Shown here: positions 7,101-13,534 of the stretch, piece after piece
How positions within the stretch are numbered: the stretch's first letter is position 1
Layout: the number at the start of each line of letters is the position of its first letter
From: Caldora sp. SIO3E6
GTDB taxonomy: Bacteria; Cyanobacteriota; Cyanobacteriia; Cyanobacteriales; Coleofasciculaceae
Length of the DNA: 14,598 bases
Assembly (NCBI GenBank): GCA_010672185.1
Contig: JAAHHL010000073.1
Coordinates: 1-14,598 of the forward strand
Direction: 5' to 3'
Notes under the pieces: model-generated
What the model was told of the DNA's origin: nothing
Seen by the model: only the letters and a program-made list of their open reading frames with translations
Database searches by the model: none
Translations under genes and position numbers: made by a program

Positions 7101-8781
7101 GACCAATTAGCGTTTCTGGAGAAAGCTCTAACTTAAGGAGATAGTGAGCTAGTTGGTTGGCTTTTTTATTGATTTGGGAGTAGGTTAATTGTTCATCTCG
7201 GAAAATTACCGCCACAGCATCGGGTGTCTTCTCTACCTGGCTCTCAAATAATTGATGAATACATCGATCTGATAGGTAATCTTTGCTAGTGTTATTCCAC
7301 TCTACTAATAACTTGCGCTGTTCTGCTTCTGTCATGATCGGCAGTTGCTTAATCCCCTGGGAGGGAGCGACTACTATTGCCTCAAGTAATGTCCGATAAT
7401 GAGAGGCCATGCTAGCGATCGCAGTAGCATTAAACCGCTCTTGTTTATAAACAAGAACACCCTCAATTCCTTTGTGCCCTTCCCACAAATGAAGCTCTAG
7501 ATCAAATCTAGCATTACTTAAAACATTATCAACTTCAATCGATTCTATACATAACTCTCCCATTTTAAAAACAGGAATTGGTGCATTTTGAAACGCGAAT
7601 CCTACTTGGACTAGTGGATTTTGCTGGACTTCTCGTTGTGGATTGAGTTTATCTACTAACAAATCAAAGGGTACTTCTCGATGCTCATACCCTTCCAAAA
7701 CAATGGTTTTGACTTTAGCAAGCAAGTCGATAAACTTAGGATTATCCGATAAATCAACTCGTAAAACTAGGGTATTGACAAAAAAGCCAATTAGCGGTTC
7801 CAGTTCTTTAGAATTGCGGTTAGCAATGACAGAGCCAACTGCCACATCATCCTGATTGCTGTAGCGTCCCAAAAGGATAAAGAATGCGGTCAACAAGAGA
7901 ATGTTGGATGTTGTCCCTTCGCGCAGATTGAGTTGCTTCAATTGAGCGCTCAAGGTTTCTGAAAAGCCTAGGGGCACTATTGTACCTCCAGTTGTTTCAG
8001 ACTGAGAGGAGATTTTACTGGGTAACTGTAGAGGAGAAATTCCTTGGAGTTGTTGTTGCCAATACTCTAATTTAGAAGATAAAAATTCTCCTTGAAGTCT
8101 CTCTTTTTGCCAGAGAGCATAGTCTACATACTGAATCGGAAGTTGTTCTCGAACAGGATTTTTCTGCGCTAGATAAGCTTCATAAAAATCCTTGAGTTCT
8201 CTGATAAAGACACCAACTGACCAACCATCAAAGATAATATGATGTATATTTAACAGAAGAATATGGTTTTTTTCTGCTAATTTCAGGAGATTCACCCGCC
8301 ATAACGGAAGTTTGGCTAGGTCAAAGGGACATTGTGTGTCTTCTTTTAATAACCGCTGCACTTCCGCTTCTTGTTTTTCTGGAGATAGATCCTGGAGGTC
8401 TATTACAGGAACATCAACAGTTAATTCAGAGGAAATTACTTGTTTTGATTCTCCCGCTTCTAAATGAAAAGTAGTTCGCAGAATTTCATGTTTTTGCGCG
8501 ATTTGCTTGAGACTATGTTTTAAGGATGTGGTATTGAGTTTTCCTTGGAGACGAAAATGTAAAGGTACAGAGTAGGATGTATCTCCCGGCATCAGTTGGG
8601 CGATGGTGAACATCCGTTGCTGGGGATAAGATAAGGCAAAGCTATTCGCTCCATTTTCTCTTGTTCGAGGCAGAATTCGCTCCTCTGAAAGCTCTTTTTT
8701 CTTCTGCTTTTGGAGTTGACTTAGGAGTAATTTTTGCTTTTCTGGAGAAAGTTTAGCCAATCGCTCTCTGAATGTACTCAT
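1141..8781 (-). CDS. Terminal NRPS-type synthetase: C, degenerate A, acyl-activating AL, KR, PCP, TE
   Basis: This 2546-residue protein is the last assembly-line enzyme. A short basic helix (1-40) probably docks with the PKS. The condensation domain (about 45-490) has intact HHIIFDG at 180-186. An adenylation domain (about 505-970) lacks its ATP loop. A linker of about 90 residues follows, then a second AMP-binding domain (about 1065-1600) with TSGSTGKPK at 1233-1241, TGDLGF near 1471, GRQKD near 1486 and K1585 in PKTAIGK. The ketoreductase (about 1620-2120) has GGLGGVG at 1866-1872, K1987, S2011, Y2024 and N2028. The carrier has S2222 in FFELGGNSLL. The thioesterase (about 2275-2540) has S2351 in GWSFGG, D2378 and H2513, a full triad. 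The AL domain resembles those of PksJ-type proteins (LNWMPMDHVG motif) and, with the KR, suggests loading and reduction of a keto acid. Transfer by the C domain and release or cyclisation by the TE would finish the product. A weak AGG ribosome site lies 9 bases before the ATG. Confidence 0.93.
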   Translation of the reverse strand: MSTFRERLAKLSPEKQKLLLSQLQKQKKKELSEERILPRTRENGANSFALSYPQQRMFTIAQLMPGDTSYSVPLHFRLQGKLNTTSLKHSLKQIAQKHEILRTTFHLEAGESKQVISSELTVDVPVIDLQDLSPEKQEAEVQRLLKEDTQCPFDLAKLPLWRVNLLKLAEKNHILLLNIHHIIFDGWSVGVFIRELKDFYEAYLAQKNPVREQLPIQYVDYALWQKERLQGEFLSSKLEYWQQQLQGISPLQLPSKISSQSETTGGTIVPLGFSETLSAQLKQLNLREGTTSNILLLTAFFILLGRYSNQDDVAVGSVIANRNSKELEPLIGFFVNTLVLRVDLSDNPKFIDLLAKVKTIVLEGYEHREVPFDLLVDKLNPQREVQQNPLVQVGFAFQNAPIPVFKMGELCIESIEVDNVLSNARFDLELHLWEGHKGIEGVLVYKQERFNATAIASMASHYRTLLEAIVVAPSQGIKQLPIMTEAEQRKLLVEWNNTSKDYLSDRCIHQLFESQVEKTPDAVAVIFRDEQLTYSQINKKANQLAHYLLKLELSPETLIGLYLDPVPETIIALLALFKAGKAYQPIEAINPSENLNSISLILTQYHLKLQLPQHRAQILCLDTDWEIIAQQTTQNPNTATAATNLAYILNHTLVEHRSLTQRLQSLQETLNLTSQDILLHKASLTEEIALAEIGLPLLTGGKLVIASTNDPTELQKLIAQHKITIAHLYPSELSSWLNTSNPKGVLNSWHSLLCSGEILLTELANIFIKTFNVSLHNFYSLPEAAGEITHFQWEEKPLTKNVPVGTPCRLFVYLLDQEKQPVPMEVLGEIYVGGSSLARGYLHQQEQISQKFIEHPHLGRLFRTGDLGRRHNNGYLEIVGAKQRHVWITGKRVQLTDIETALLSATGVEQAYVLAHQTFLVAYVVVAGLWKPQQLHSYLEQQLPPYMMPGAYVPLSSLPLTQKGKVDELALARFPVIDDDLVQRWEAQLRALPEIEQVAVVVQQKTPHLPPLHLSDLLPLEQITLPDNSATPVVEQLASNVQLQTSATSGKLAISAGEPLQWPENRPITLAQTLERAAQQHADTNLIYIQPDGEMITQTYSELWVEAQRILGGLRQLGLKAQDKVIFQLEQNQDFISAFWGCVLGGFVPVPVSIPPSYDQSHSTLTKLQNTWQMLGQPLVLTDDKLASSVRRWSQRLNLEDFVVETLDGLRSFEPDRQIYESQPQDLAVLLLTSGSTGKPKAVMQEHRNLLSMSAGTIAMNQFSSQDVTLNWMPMDHVGALVFLSMMAVDLGCQQIHVPTAFILQNPLQWLDLIDCHQATISWAPNFAFTLISDRAEEIAKGHWDLSSMKFLVNAGEAIVTKTARNFLKLLNHYGLSSKAIHPAFGMCETCSGITWSNSFSFESSLDEDKFVELGQPISGACLRIVDANQQVVPEGVVGSLQVKGASVTSGYYQNPVANAEAFTKDGWFNTGDLGFLQNGHLTITGRQKDVIIINGLNYYSHEIEAAVEELEGIEVSYTAACTVREANSNTDKLALFFNTEATEDAGLLDLLKKLREQVVNHIGINPDFLIPLDKDLIPKTAIGKIQRTQLSQKFAAGEFQNILKQVDLITENNRTIPDWFYRKVWRQKKGEDQLANIANIGVILIFFDNLGLAKKICHKLDNSSHRYIQVKSGESFTKVNTHQYIIAPDNWEHYQHLYQSLVADNLLIRAIIHLWHFDEYQREIADAESLETVQTTGIYSLLFILQTFGNQSPDYPVRLLYVASHSQSLNPQEPTAYAKATVPGFLKTIPQEMPHWYCRHIDLPLESLEVNSTRILEELTIDAKDSEVAYRDGERWVSGLEKLNLPSLPKQALPFKTGGTYLISGGLGGVGVEIAKYLLQHYQAKLLLLGRTPLPEKDCWETNLQQGGKVAEKLLAYQQLQQLSDEVVYQAVDICNVTQVQQVVQQTLSQWHAQQLDGVIHLAGLMQERLLMEETPESFARVLHPKLLGIWVLHQLVEKHPHSLFINFSSINGFFGGTMVGAYAAANSFLESFSHYQRYQDKLDSYCFAWSMWDELGMSRGYQMKQLSQAKGYLAVGLSQGMSSLLAGLCHNQPYLMVGLDGSHLSIRSFTAPSDSLQQLTAYFTTNGQGKPDVSFLEHQIPDALGKPSRCAVVELPEMPLTERGEIDVDLLSQSSFGSSIQERVQPRNELERKIAQIWREVLGVSKIGVYDNFFELGGNSLLAVRLMNYLEKEFGNSLLLSNLFQYPTIEQLAALLIEESRSSFSPVFPINSNGSKVPIFGIHPAGGTAFCYFELAQLLGPEQPFYGLQALGIEKGQEPLTRVEDMANLYLSAIREVHPNGPYILIGWSFGGLVALQMAYELINKGEQVAFLGLLDTCAPSKLPDEQNLVEGEKMVFQLLGGTISVATEEFKKLTPEDGIAFILEKAQQANVVPADFEVADLERLLEVLRVNYTAAHNYSPPNYPGSMTLFRAEKGSIGLSLEIISAMGATLGWSEEAIAQVEVQTIPGYHEYMLYQPDITALAQKLQACLGQSLNNGKLNLTY
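2422..5589 (-). other. AL-KR didomain inside the terminal synthetase
   Basis: These are residues about 1065-2120 of the terminal synthetase. The AMP-binding half has an intact ATP loop (TSGSTGKP), an FGMCET motif in place of YGPTE, GRQKDVIIINGLNYYSHEIE in place of the amino-acid type A8, and the A10 lysine. These features match acyl-activating domains of hybrid PKS/NRPS proteins more than amino acid adenylation domains; the usual aspartate that holds the substrate amino group is not evident. The ketoreductase has both the structural and the catalytic subdomain, with all catalytic residues. In the bacillaene protein PksJ, an activating domain and a KR handle an alpha-keto acid. By analogy I infer a keto acid substrate reduced to a hydroxy acid, but the substrate is not readable from the sequence. 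Confidence 0.75.
4777..4784. repeat. HIP1 octamer
   Basis: This is a GCGATCGC palindrome inside the AL domain coding region. HIP1 is strongly over-represented in many cyanobacterial genomes and supports the host assignment. Confidence 0.85.
5872..7269 (-). other. Degenerate adenylation domain inside the terminal synthetase
   Basis: These are residues about 505-970 of the terminal synthetase. The domain keeps a recognisable A1 (LTYSQINKKANQLAH), A2 (FKAGKAYQPIE), A6 (GEIYVGGSSLARGYL), A7 (FRTGDLGRR), A9 (LPPYMMP) and A10 (GKVD, K965). Core A3 is gone: the usual LAYI...TSGSTGKPKGV...EHRSL run reads LAYILNHTLVEHRSL, about nine residues short and in frame. A4 is HKASL. A5, normally NxYGPTE, is NFYSLPEAA. 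A8 reads GAKQRHVWITGKRVQLTDIE, without the usual RxDxQVKIRG. The phosphate-binding loop is absent and A5/A8 are altered, so I infer it cannot make an aminoacyl adenylate. It may survive as a structural platform for the C domain. Confidence 0.85.
7415..7422. repeat. HIP1 octamer
   Basis: GCGATCGC near the end of the condensation domain coding region. Confidence 0.85.
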
Positions 8782-8823
8782 TTGAATTTACCTATGTTGA
8801 TAACGTTTCTTGAATTCACTTTT

Positions 8824-8853
8824 GACTTCAGGAGCGCTACTGAAGTCTTTTTT
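8824..8853. terminator. Hairpin in the PKS/terminal-synthetase gap; terminator-like only on the plus strand
   Basis: GACTTCAG (8824-8831) and CTGAAGTC (8840-8847) form a perfect 8-base-pair stem around an 8-base loop, GAGCGCTA. On the plus strand the stem is followed by six T (8848-8853), like an intrinsic terminator. The operon is on the minus strand, where the hairpin is followed by AAAAG, so it should not stop operon transcription. It may block antisense transcripts or protect or pause the operon mRNA between the two large genes. Confidence 0.55.
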
Positions 8854-8861
8854 ACTTAAAC

Positions 8862-11800
8862 CTAGCTTTCAGATTTTAATTTTTCTGCTACTTCTTCCTC
8901 TGTCAAATTCTCCAATCCTGCTAACAGTTCCTCTAAATTATCTTCAGATAGGTCTTCTGTCAGTTTCTCAGAAATTAAATCCCCTAGTCCAGTAATCGTG
9001 GGAACCTCGAATAACTTACGCAACGGTAACTTAACCTGATAGATATCATGCAATCGAGACATCAACTGAATCGCTAAGAGGGAATGTCCTCCCAATTCAA
9101 AGAAATTGTCATAAATCCCAACTTGCTCAATACCAAGTAACTCCTGCCAAATTTGAGCAATGGTTTTTTCCATATCGTTACTGGGAGCCCGATATGGAGT
9201 TTGCAGATTGCGTCTAGCTTGGGATGGTGATGCTTCTTTTTCCGGTTCCTTTAGCTCCCCGATATCCTGTTTGAACTGCCTTTGAATCCAAATGTTTAAT
9301 CGGTCTGATAAATATCCAGAAGTAATGACCACTTGCTCTGCTAAAGCTTGAGTGATAATTCGCTTCATTGCTTCTAGGCTTTCTTGAGGAATCATCGCAA
9401 AGGTATCCATGCTAGTTCCCTTGGCTTCCTGTCTTTCTTGCTCATTGAGGAGCCAACGATCCCAGTTGGTACTAATCCAGGGAATATTATCTCTTCGGCT
9501 GCGATCTGCGGCAAAGAAATCCAAGAAATGGTTAGCAGCGGCATAAGCACAGAAGCCAAGTCCGCCGAGGATAGAAGCATTGGAGGAAAGTAGAATACAA
9601 AAGTCAAGTTTCTCCCCAGCCAGAACTTTCTCCAGTACATACAAACCGAACACTTTGGGAGCAAATTGGAGCGTGGATTCCTCAACTCCCAATTGAGCTA
9701 TGGAGCAGAGTAATGCTTTATTGCTAGTGATAGCAGCCGCGTGGAATACACCGTTGACTTCACCAAATTTTTCCTTAATTTGGGTAAGTAGCGATCGCAT
9801 CTGCATTTCGTCAGTGATGTCAGCAGTAAGAGCCTGGTAATCTGCTCCCATTGCTTCTAGTTCCAGTAGCGATCGCAGTTTTCGGCTAATCTTATCGTTA
9901 GAATCATGGTTTTCTAACCAATCTTCCCATTGAGAGCGCTCCGGCAAAGTACTCTGTCCTACCAGCACCAGTTTGGCTTGTAGCGTTTCAGCTAAATACT
10001 TTGCTAGCATCAACCCAATTCTTCCCAAACCCCCAGTAATCAGATAAACCCCTCGTTCTCGCAAGGGTCTTACCGTTGCTCCAGCTTCTTTTAGGCGCAC
10101 ATTCTCAAAGGTTCGTACAAATCGCTGACGGTTGCGATAGGCAACGATTGTCTGGGGAGAATCGAGGCGCATTTCCGCTAGTAGTTGACCTATCAGTAAA
10201 TTCTGTTCAGCAGGGGTTTCTGGCACACTAAGATCCACACTGATACAAGTGAAATTCTGATATTCTTGGGGAATTACCTGACAAGGACCAAGAAGGGTTG
10301 ATTTTTCTGGGGATAGGGTTTCTGTACCTAAAACATTTTGTATCTGGTTAGAAACTACTGCGATGGTGACATTACCTTCTAGATTGTGTTCATGCCAAGC
10401 CTGAACCAGATAGATCAAACTGTAATAACCATTACTTTGTGCCTTTTCAAAGACCTCTTTCCCCAAATTTGGGCTCGATTCTACAGTCAGGTTCCAAAAA
10501 TTAAAAATCTGAGTAGGACATTTGCCAGCGGCTTTCAGTTCCTTAATTAAAGCTAAATAGTCCTCTCTTCGTTCCGGGTTGATGCAATAGTAGCCATCAT
10601 CAGTAACAGTAAATTGCTCACCCCTCAACACAGGAATGACATCCTGATTTTCACTTTGGAGCCTCCTCACCATCTCCATACCCAAAGCATCGCGATCTCC
10701 AAAAACCAACCAACATTGGCTTTGTTCTACCAACGAAGCTGGTTGCAGCGGAGCAAGAGGCAGAGTCCTTTGCCACGAGGGGATATAAAACCATTCAGCC
10801 AGATCGGATTTTCGCTTCTTACTTGCCTGCTGCGGATAGCCTTCTATCTCCATACCAACCCCTTGGTAGGGTTCTATGTGATAACTCTGACGTTCAAAGG
10901 GGTAGGTAGGTAAGGGGATGCGCTGGCGAACTTCATTATCATAAAACCGAGTCCAGTCCAAACTTACTCCAGACAGCCAAAGCCTACCGATGGTATTGAG
11001 CAAAAATGCCTGATCTGAGTCTAAGGCTTTCGGGTGTCGTAGGGACGAAAAAATATCATGGCTGTCACTTTTCTGGGGATGCTGTCTAGCTAAAGTAGAT
11101 AAGTTATTTCCCGGTCCTACTTCCAAGAAAATTCGGTCTGAACCTTGGAAGATTTCCTCCAAACCTTTAGCAAACCGAACAGTTTGGCGCAGGTGGGTAC
11201 ACCAGTAGTTCGGGTCTGTTGCTTCTTCACTCTTGATATAGGTTCCCGTAACGTTAGAAATAAAAGGTATAGTCGGAGGCTGCATCGGAATCTGACGCAA
11301 AAATTGATCGAAATCTTCGAGGATAGGAGCAATACATGGGGAATGGGAAGCCACTTGGATATGCAAGGGGCGATAGTTTATTTGTTTCTCTTCCAGTTTT
11401 TTCCTTAACAGGTCAATAGCCTCTGAAACTCCTGAAACCACACAAAGATTAGGGCTATTGATGGCGGCTATGGCGATGTCATCTCCTAGCAACGGTAGAA
11501 GCTCAGCTTCAGAAAGGGGAACACTCAACATAGTGCCAGGTTCCACCTGTGCCATCAGTTTTGACCTTTCCACGATCACTGCTAAGGCATCTTCGAGAGA
11601 AAAGACACCCGCAATACAAGCCGCAACATATTCTCCCAGACTATGTCCAATCATCAGTTGAGGTTGGATACCCCAAGACATCCATAGTTTAGCCATAGCG
11701 TATTCAACAGAGAACAGTATGGGTAGAGCCTGGGAAACTTGTTCCATTTTTTGACAGGCTGATTCTGTCTCTGTTGCTTGGGGAAACAGGAGTTGACGAA

Positions 11801-13532
11801 TATCATAACCCATAAGACCTTCAAGAATTTGGGCGCATCGATCCACCTGCTCTCGAAATAAAGGCTCTTCTTGGTAAATCCCCAGCCCCATATTCACATA
11901 CTGAGTCCCACCCCCAGAGAACATAAATACTACTGGTCTGTCGGTGGTTTGGTAGTAGGAGGTAAACAGCCGATTGGGATCGGAAGTGTCTAAGGCATTA
12001 ATCGCATCATTGGCATCGCTGCAAACTAAAATCCGTCGGTGATTGAAGATGCGACGACCTACTTGTAAGGTATAAGCCACATCTGGAAAATTGATCTGGG
12101 AGTTTTGACGGAGATGAGACACTAGGTTGGCGGTAGCCATTTCTAAAGCACTCTCAGTTTTGGCAGAAAGCACTAGGAGTTGGTAACTGTGACGGGAGGG
12201 GGATGATTCTGTGGATGGAGCTTCTTCTAGTACTGTGTGAGCATTCGTGCCACCGATACCGAAAGCACTCACCCCTGCCCGACGCCGTTCTCCAGCCGTT
12301 TTCCATTCAGTCAGTTTGGTATTTACAAAGAAGGGGCTGTTGGCAAAGTCAATAGCTGGATTTGGGGTCTGGCAATTCAGGCTCGGTGGTATCTGCTGGT
12401 GTTTCAGAATCAATACGGTTTTAATCAACCCACCAATTCCAGCGGCAGCATCTAGATGCCCCAGATTACTTTTCAATGACCCGATCGCACAGAAACCTTT
12501 TCTATCCGTTGTTTCCCTGAAGGCTTTGGTGAGAGCTCCTATCTCAATGGGGTCTCCTAGCTCAGTTCCCGTACCGTGGGTTTCAATGTAACCGATATCG
12601 TCCCCAGCCACTTCTGCCATTTGTTGTGCCATCAGAATTGCTTCTGCTTGTCCATCGCGACTGGGGGCAGAGTAACTCATTTTTAGAGAACCGTCATTGT
12701 TGAGGGCAATTCCCTTAATGACAGCATGGATTGTATCTCCATCAGCCAGAGCTTCTTCTAAGCGTTTTAACACAACTATTCCGACTCCATTTCCTGGAAC
12801 AATCCCGCCTGCTTCGGCATCAAAGGGGCGACAATGTCCATCCGCTGAAACCACAGAGCCTTCTTGATATAAATAGCCAACTTTTTGAGGAACACTAACA
12901 GTTACTCCTCCAGCTAAGGCAATATCGCACTGATAGGTTAACAGAGATTGACAGGCTAGATTAACTGCCACTAAAGAGGTAGAGCAGGAGGTTTGCACAT
13001 CCATGCTTGGCCCTTTGAGATTCAATTTGAATGAGACCCGGGTACTGAGAAAACCCAGGGAATTGCCAATAAAGATGCTGCCTTCATCTTGAACACCGAG
13101 GTTGGGGTTATAAAGCAGGTTCTTTTGCCAATAGGTAGGACGAGCAGCACTGCCATAAACCCCGATCCAACCTGGGAATCTTTCGGGATCGTATCCGGAA
13201 TTTTCTAAAGCTTCAGAGGCACATTCAAGAAATATTCGGTGTTGGGGGTCCATGAGGGCTGCTTCCCTCGGGCTGTAGTCAAAAAAGGAGGCATCAAATA
13301 GATCAGTTCCTTCCAAAACTGCTTTCCCTCTAACATAGTTAGGTTTTCGGAATAGTTCCGGTGAAATTCCCGATGCTTCTAACTCCTCGTCAGAAAAGAA
13401 AGAAACGGATTCTACACCATTTTTTAAGTTATCCCAGAATTGATCGATATTAGGAGCGTCGGGAAACCGACCAGCTATACCAATAATAGCGATTCCTTCT
13501 AATTCTTGTTCGCCTATTTGAGAATTTACCAT
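8862..13532 (-). CDS. Type I polyketide synthase, KS-AT-KR-carrier
   Basis: This is a single-module PKS of 1556 residues. The ketosynthase (about 12-435) has the active cysteine C183 in QTSCSTS and both histidines (H319 in ETHGTGT, H359 in NLGHL). The acyltransferase (about 535-840) has nucleophile S631 in GHSLGEY and VASH at 727-730. The ketoreductase follows (structural half about 905-1150, catalytic half about 1160-1410), with NADPH loop GGLGRIG at 1167-1173, K1293, S1317, Y1330 and N1334; it should be active. No dehydratase or enoylreductase is present, so a beta-hydroxyl product is expected. The carrier (about 1450-1522) has its serine, S1484, in a peptidyl-carrier-like GGHSL motif. An acidic helical tail (EDLSEDNLEELLAGLENLTEEEVAEKL) probably docks onto the next synthetase. 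The start ATG at 13532 has the purine-rich site AGGGAGGA 10 bases upstream, inside the last codons of the NRPS gene, which suggests translational coupling. The extender unit is uncertain because the AT motifs conflict. Confidence 0.95.
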   Translation of the reverse strand: MVNSQIGEQELEGIAIIGIAGRFPDAPNIDQFWDNLKNGVESVSFFSDEELEASGISPELFRKPNYVRGKAVLEGTDLFDASFFDYSPREAALMDPQHRIFLECASEALENSGYDPERFPGWIGVYGSAARPTYWQKNLLYNPNLGVQDEGSIFIGNSLGFLSTRVSFKLNLKGPSMDVQTSCSTSLVAVNLACQSLLTYQCDIALAGGVTVSVPQKVGYLYQEGSVVSADGHCRPFDAEAGGIVPGNGVGIVVLKRLEEALADGDTIHAVIKGIALNNDGSLKMSYSAPSRDGQAEAILMAQQMAEVAGDDIGYIETHGTGTELGDPIEIGALTKAFRETTDRKGFCAIGSLKSNLGHLDAAAGIGGLIKTVLILKHQQIPPSLNCQTPNPAIDFANSPFFVNTKLTEWKTAGERRRAGVSAFGIGGTNAHTVLEEAPSTESSPSRHSYQLLVLSAKTESALEMATANLVSHLRQNSQINFPDVAYTLQVGRRIFNHRRILVCSDANDAINALDTSDPNRLFTSYYQTTDRPVVFMFSGGGTQYVNMGLGIYQEEPLFREQVDRCAQILEGLMGYDIRQLLFPQATETESACQKMEQVSQALPILFSVEYAMAKLWMSWGIQPQLMIGHSLGEYVAACIAGVFSLEDALAVIVERSKLMAQVEPGTMLSVPLSEAELLPLLGDDIAIAAINSPNLCVVSGVSEAIDLLRKKLEEKQINYRPLHIQVASHSPCIAPILEDFDQFLRQIPMQPPTIPFISNVTGTYIKSEEATDPNYWCTHLRQTVRFAKGLEEIFQGSDRIFLEVGPGNNLSTLARQHPQKSDSHDIFSSLRHPKALDSDQAFLLNTIGRLWLSGVSLDWTRFYDNEVRQRIPLPTYPFERQSYHIEPYQGVGMEIEGYPQQASKKRKSDLAEWFYIPSWQRTLPLAPLQPASLVEQSQCWLVFGDRDALGMEMVRRLQSENQDVIPVLRGEQFTVTDDGYYCINPERREDYLALIKELKAAGKCPTQIFNFWNLTVESSPNLGKEVFEKAQSNGYYSLIYLVQAWHEHNLEGNVTIAVVSNQIQNVLGTETLSPEKSTLLGPCQVIPQEYQNFTCISVDLSVPETPAEQNLLIGQLLAEMRLDSPQTIVAYRNRQRFVRTFENVRLKEAGATVRPLRERGVYLITGGLGRIGLMLAKYLAETLQAKLVLVGQSTLPERSQWEDWLENHDSNDKISRKLRSLLELEAMGADYQALTADITDEMQMRSLLTQIKEKFGEVNGVFHAAAITSNKALLCSIAQLGVEESTLQFAPKVFGLYVLEKVLAGEKLDFCILLSSNASILGGLGFCAYAAANHFLDFFAADRSRRDNIPWISTNWDRWLLNEQERQEAKGTSMDTFAMIPQESLEAMKRIITQALAEQVVITSGYLSDRLNIWIQRQFKQDIGELKEPEKEASPSQARRNLQTPYRAPSNDMEKTIAQIWQELLGIEQVGIYDNFFELGGHSLLAIQLMSRLHDIYQVKLPLRKLFEVPTITGLGDLISEKLTEDLSEDNLEELLAGLENLTEEEVAEKLKSES
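9791..9798. repeat. HIP1 octamer
   Basis: GCGATCGC in the PKS ketoreductase coding region; one of two copies about 80 bases apart. Confidence 0.85.
9869..9876. repeat. HIP1 octamer
   Basis: GCGATCGC in the PKS ketoreductase coding region; the partner of the copy at 9791. Confidence 0.85.
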
Positions 13533-13534
13533 AC

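Noticed and set aside
8824..8853. Terminator ending the operon after the PKS
   Set aside because: On the minus strand the stem is followed by AAAAG, not a U-run, and the next gene is the continuation of the assembly line.
9303..10820. Dehydratase or enoylreductase between AT and KR of the PKS
   Set aside because: The region of about 250 residues before the NADPH loop lacks a dehydratase HxxxGxxxxP motif and fits the structural half of a ketoreductase.
8862..13532. Trans-AT PKS
   Set aside because: Although the AL domain of the next protein recalls trans-AT systems, this module has its own full-length AT with GHSLG.
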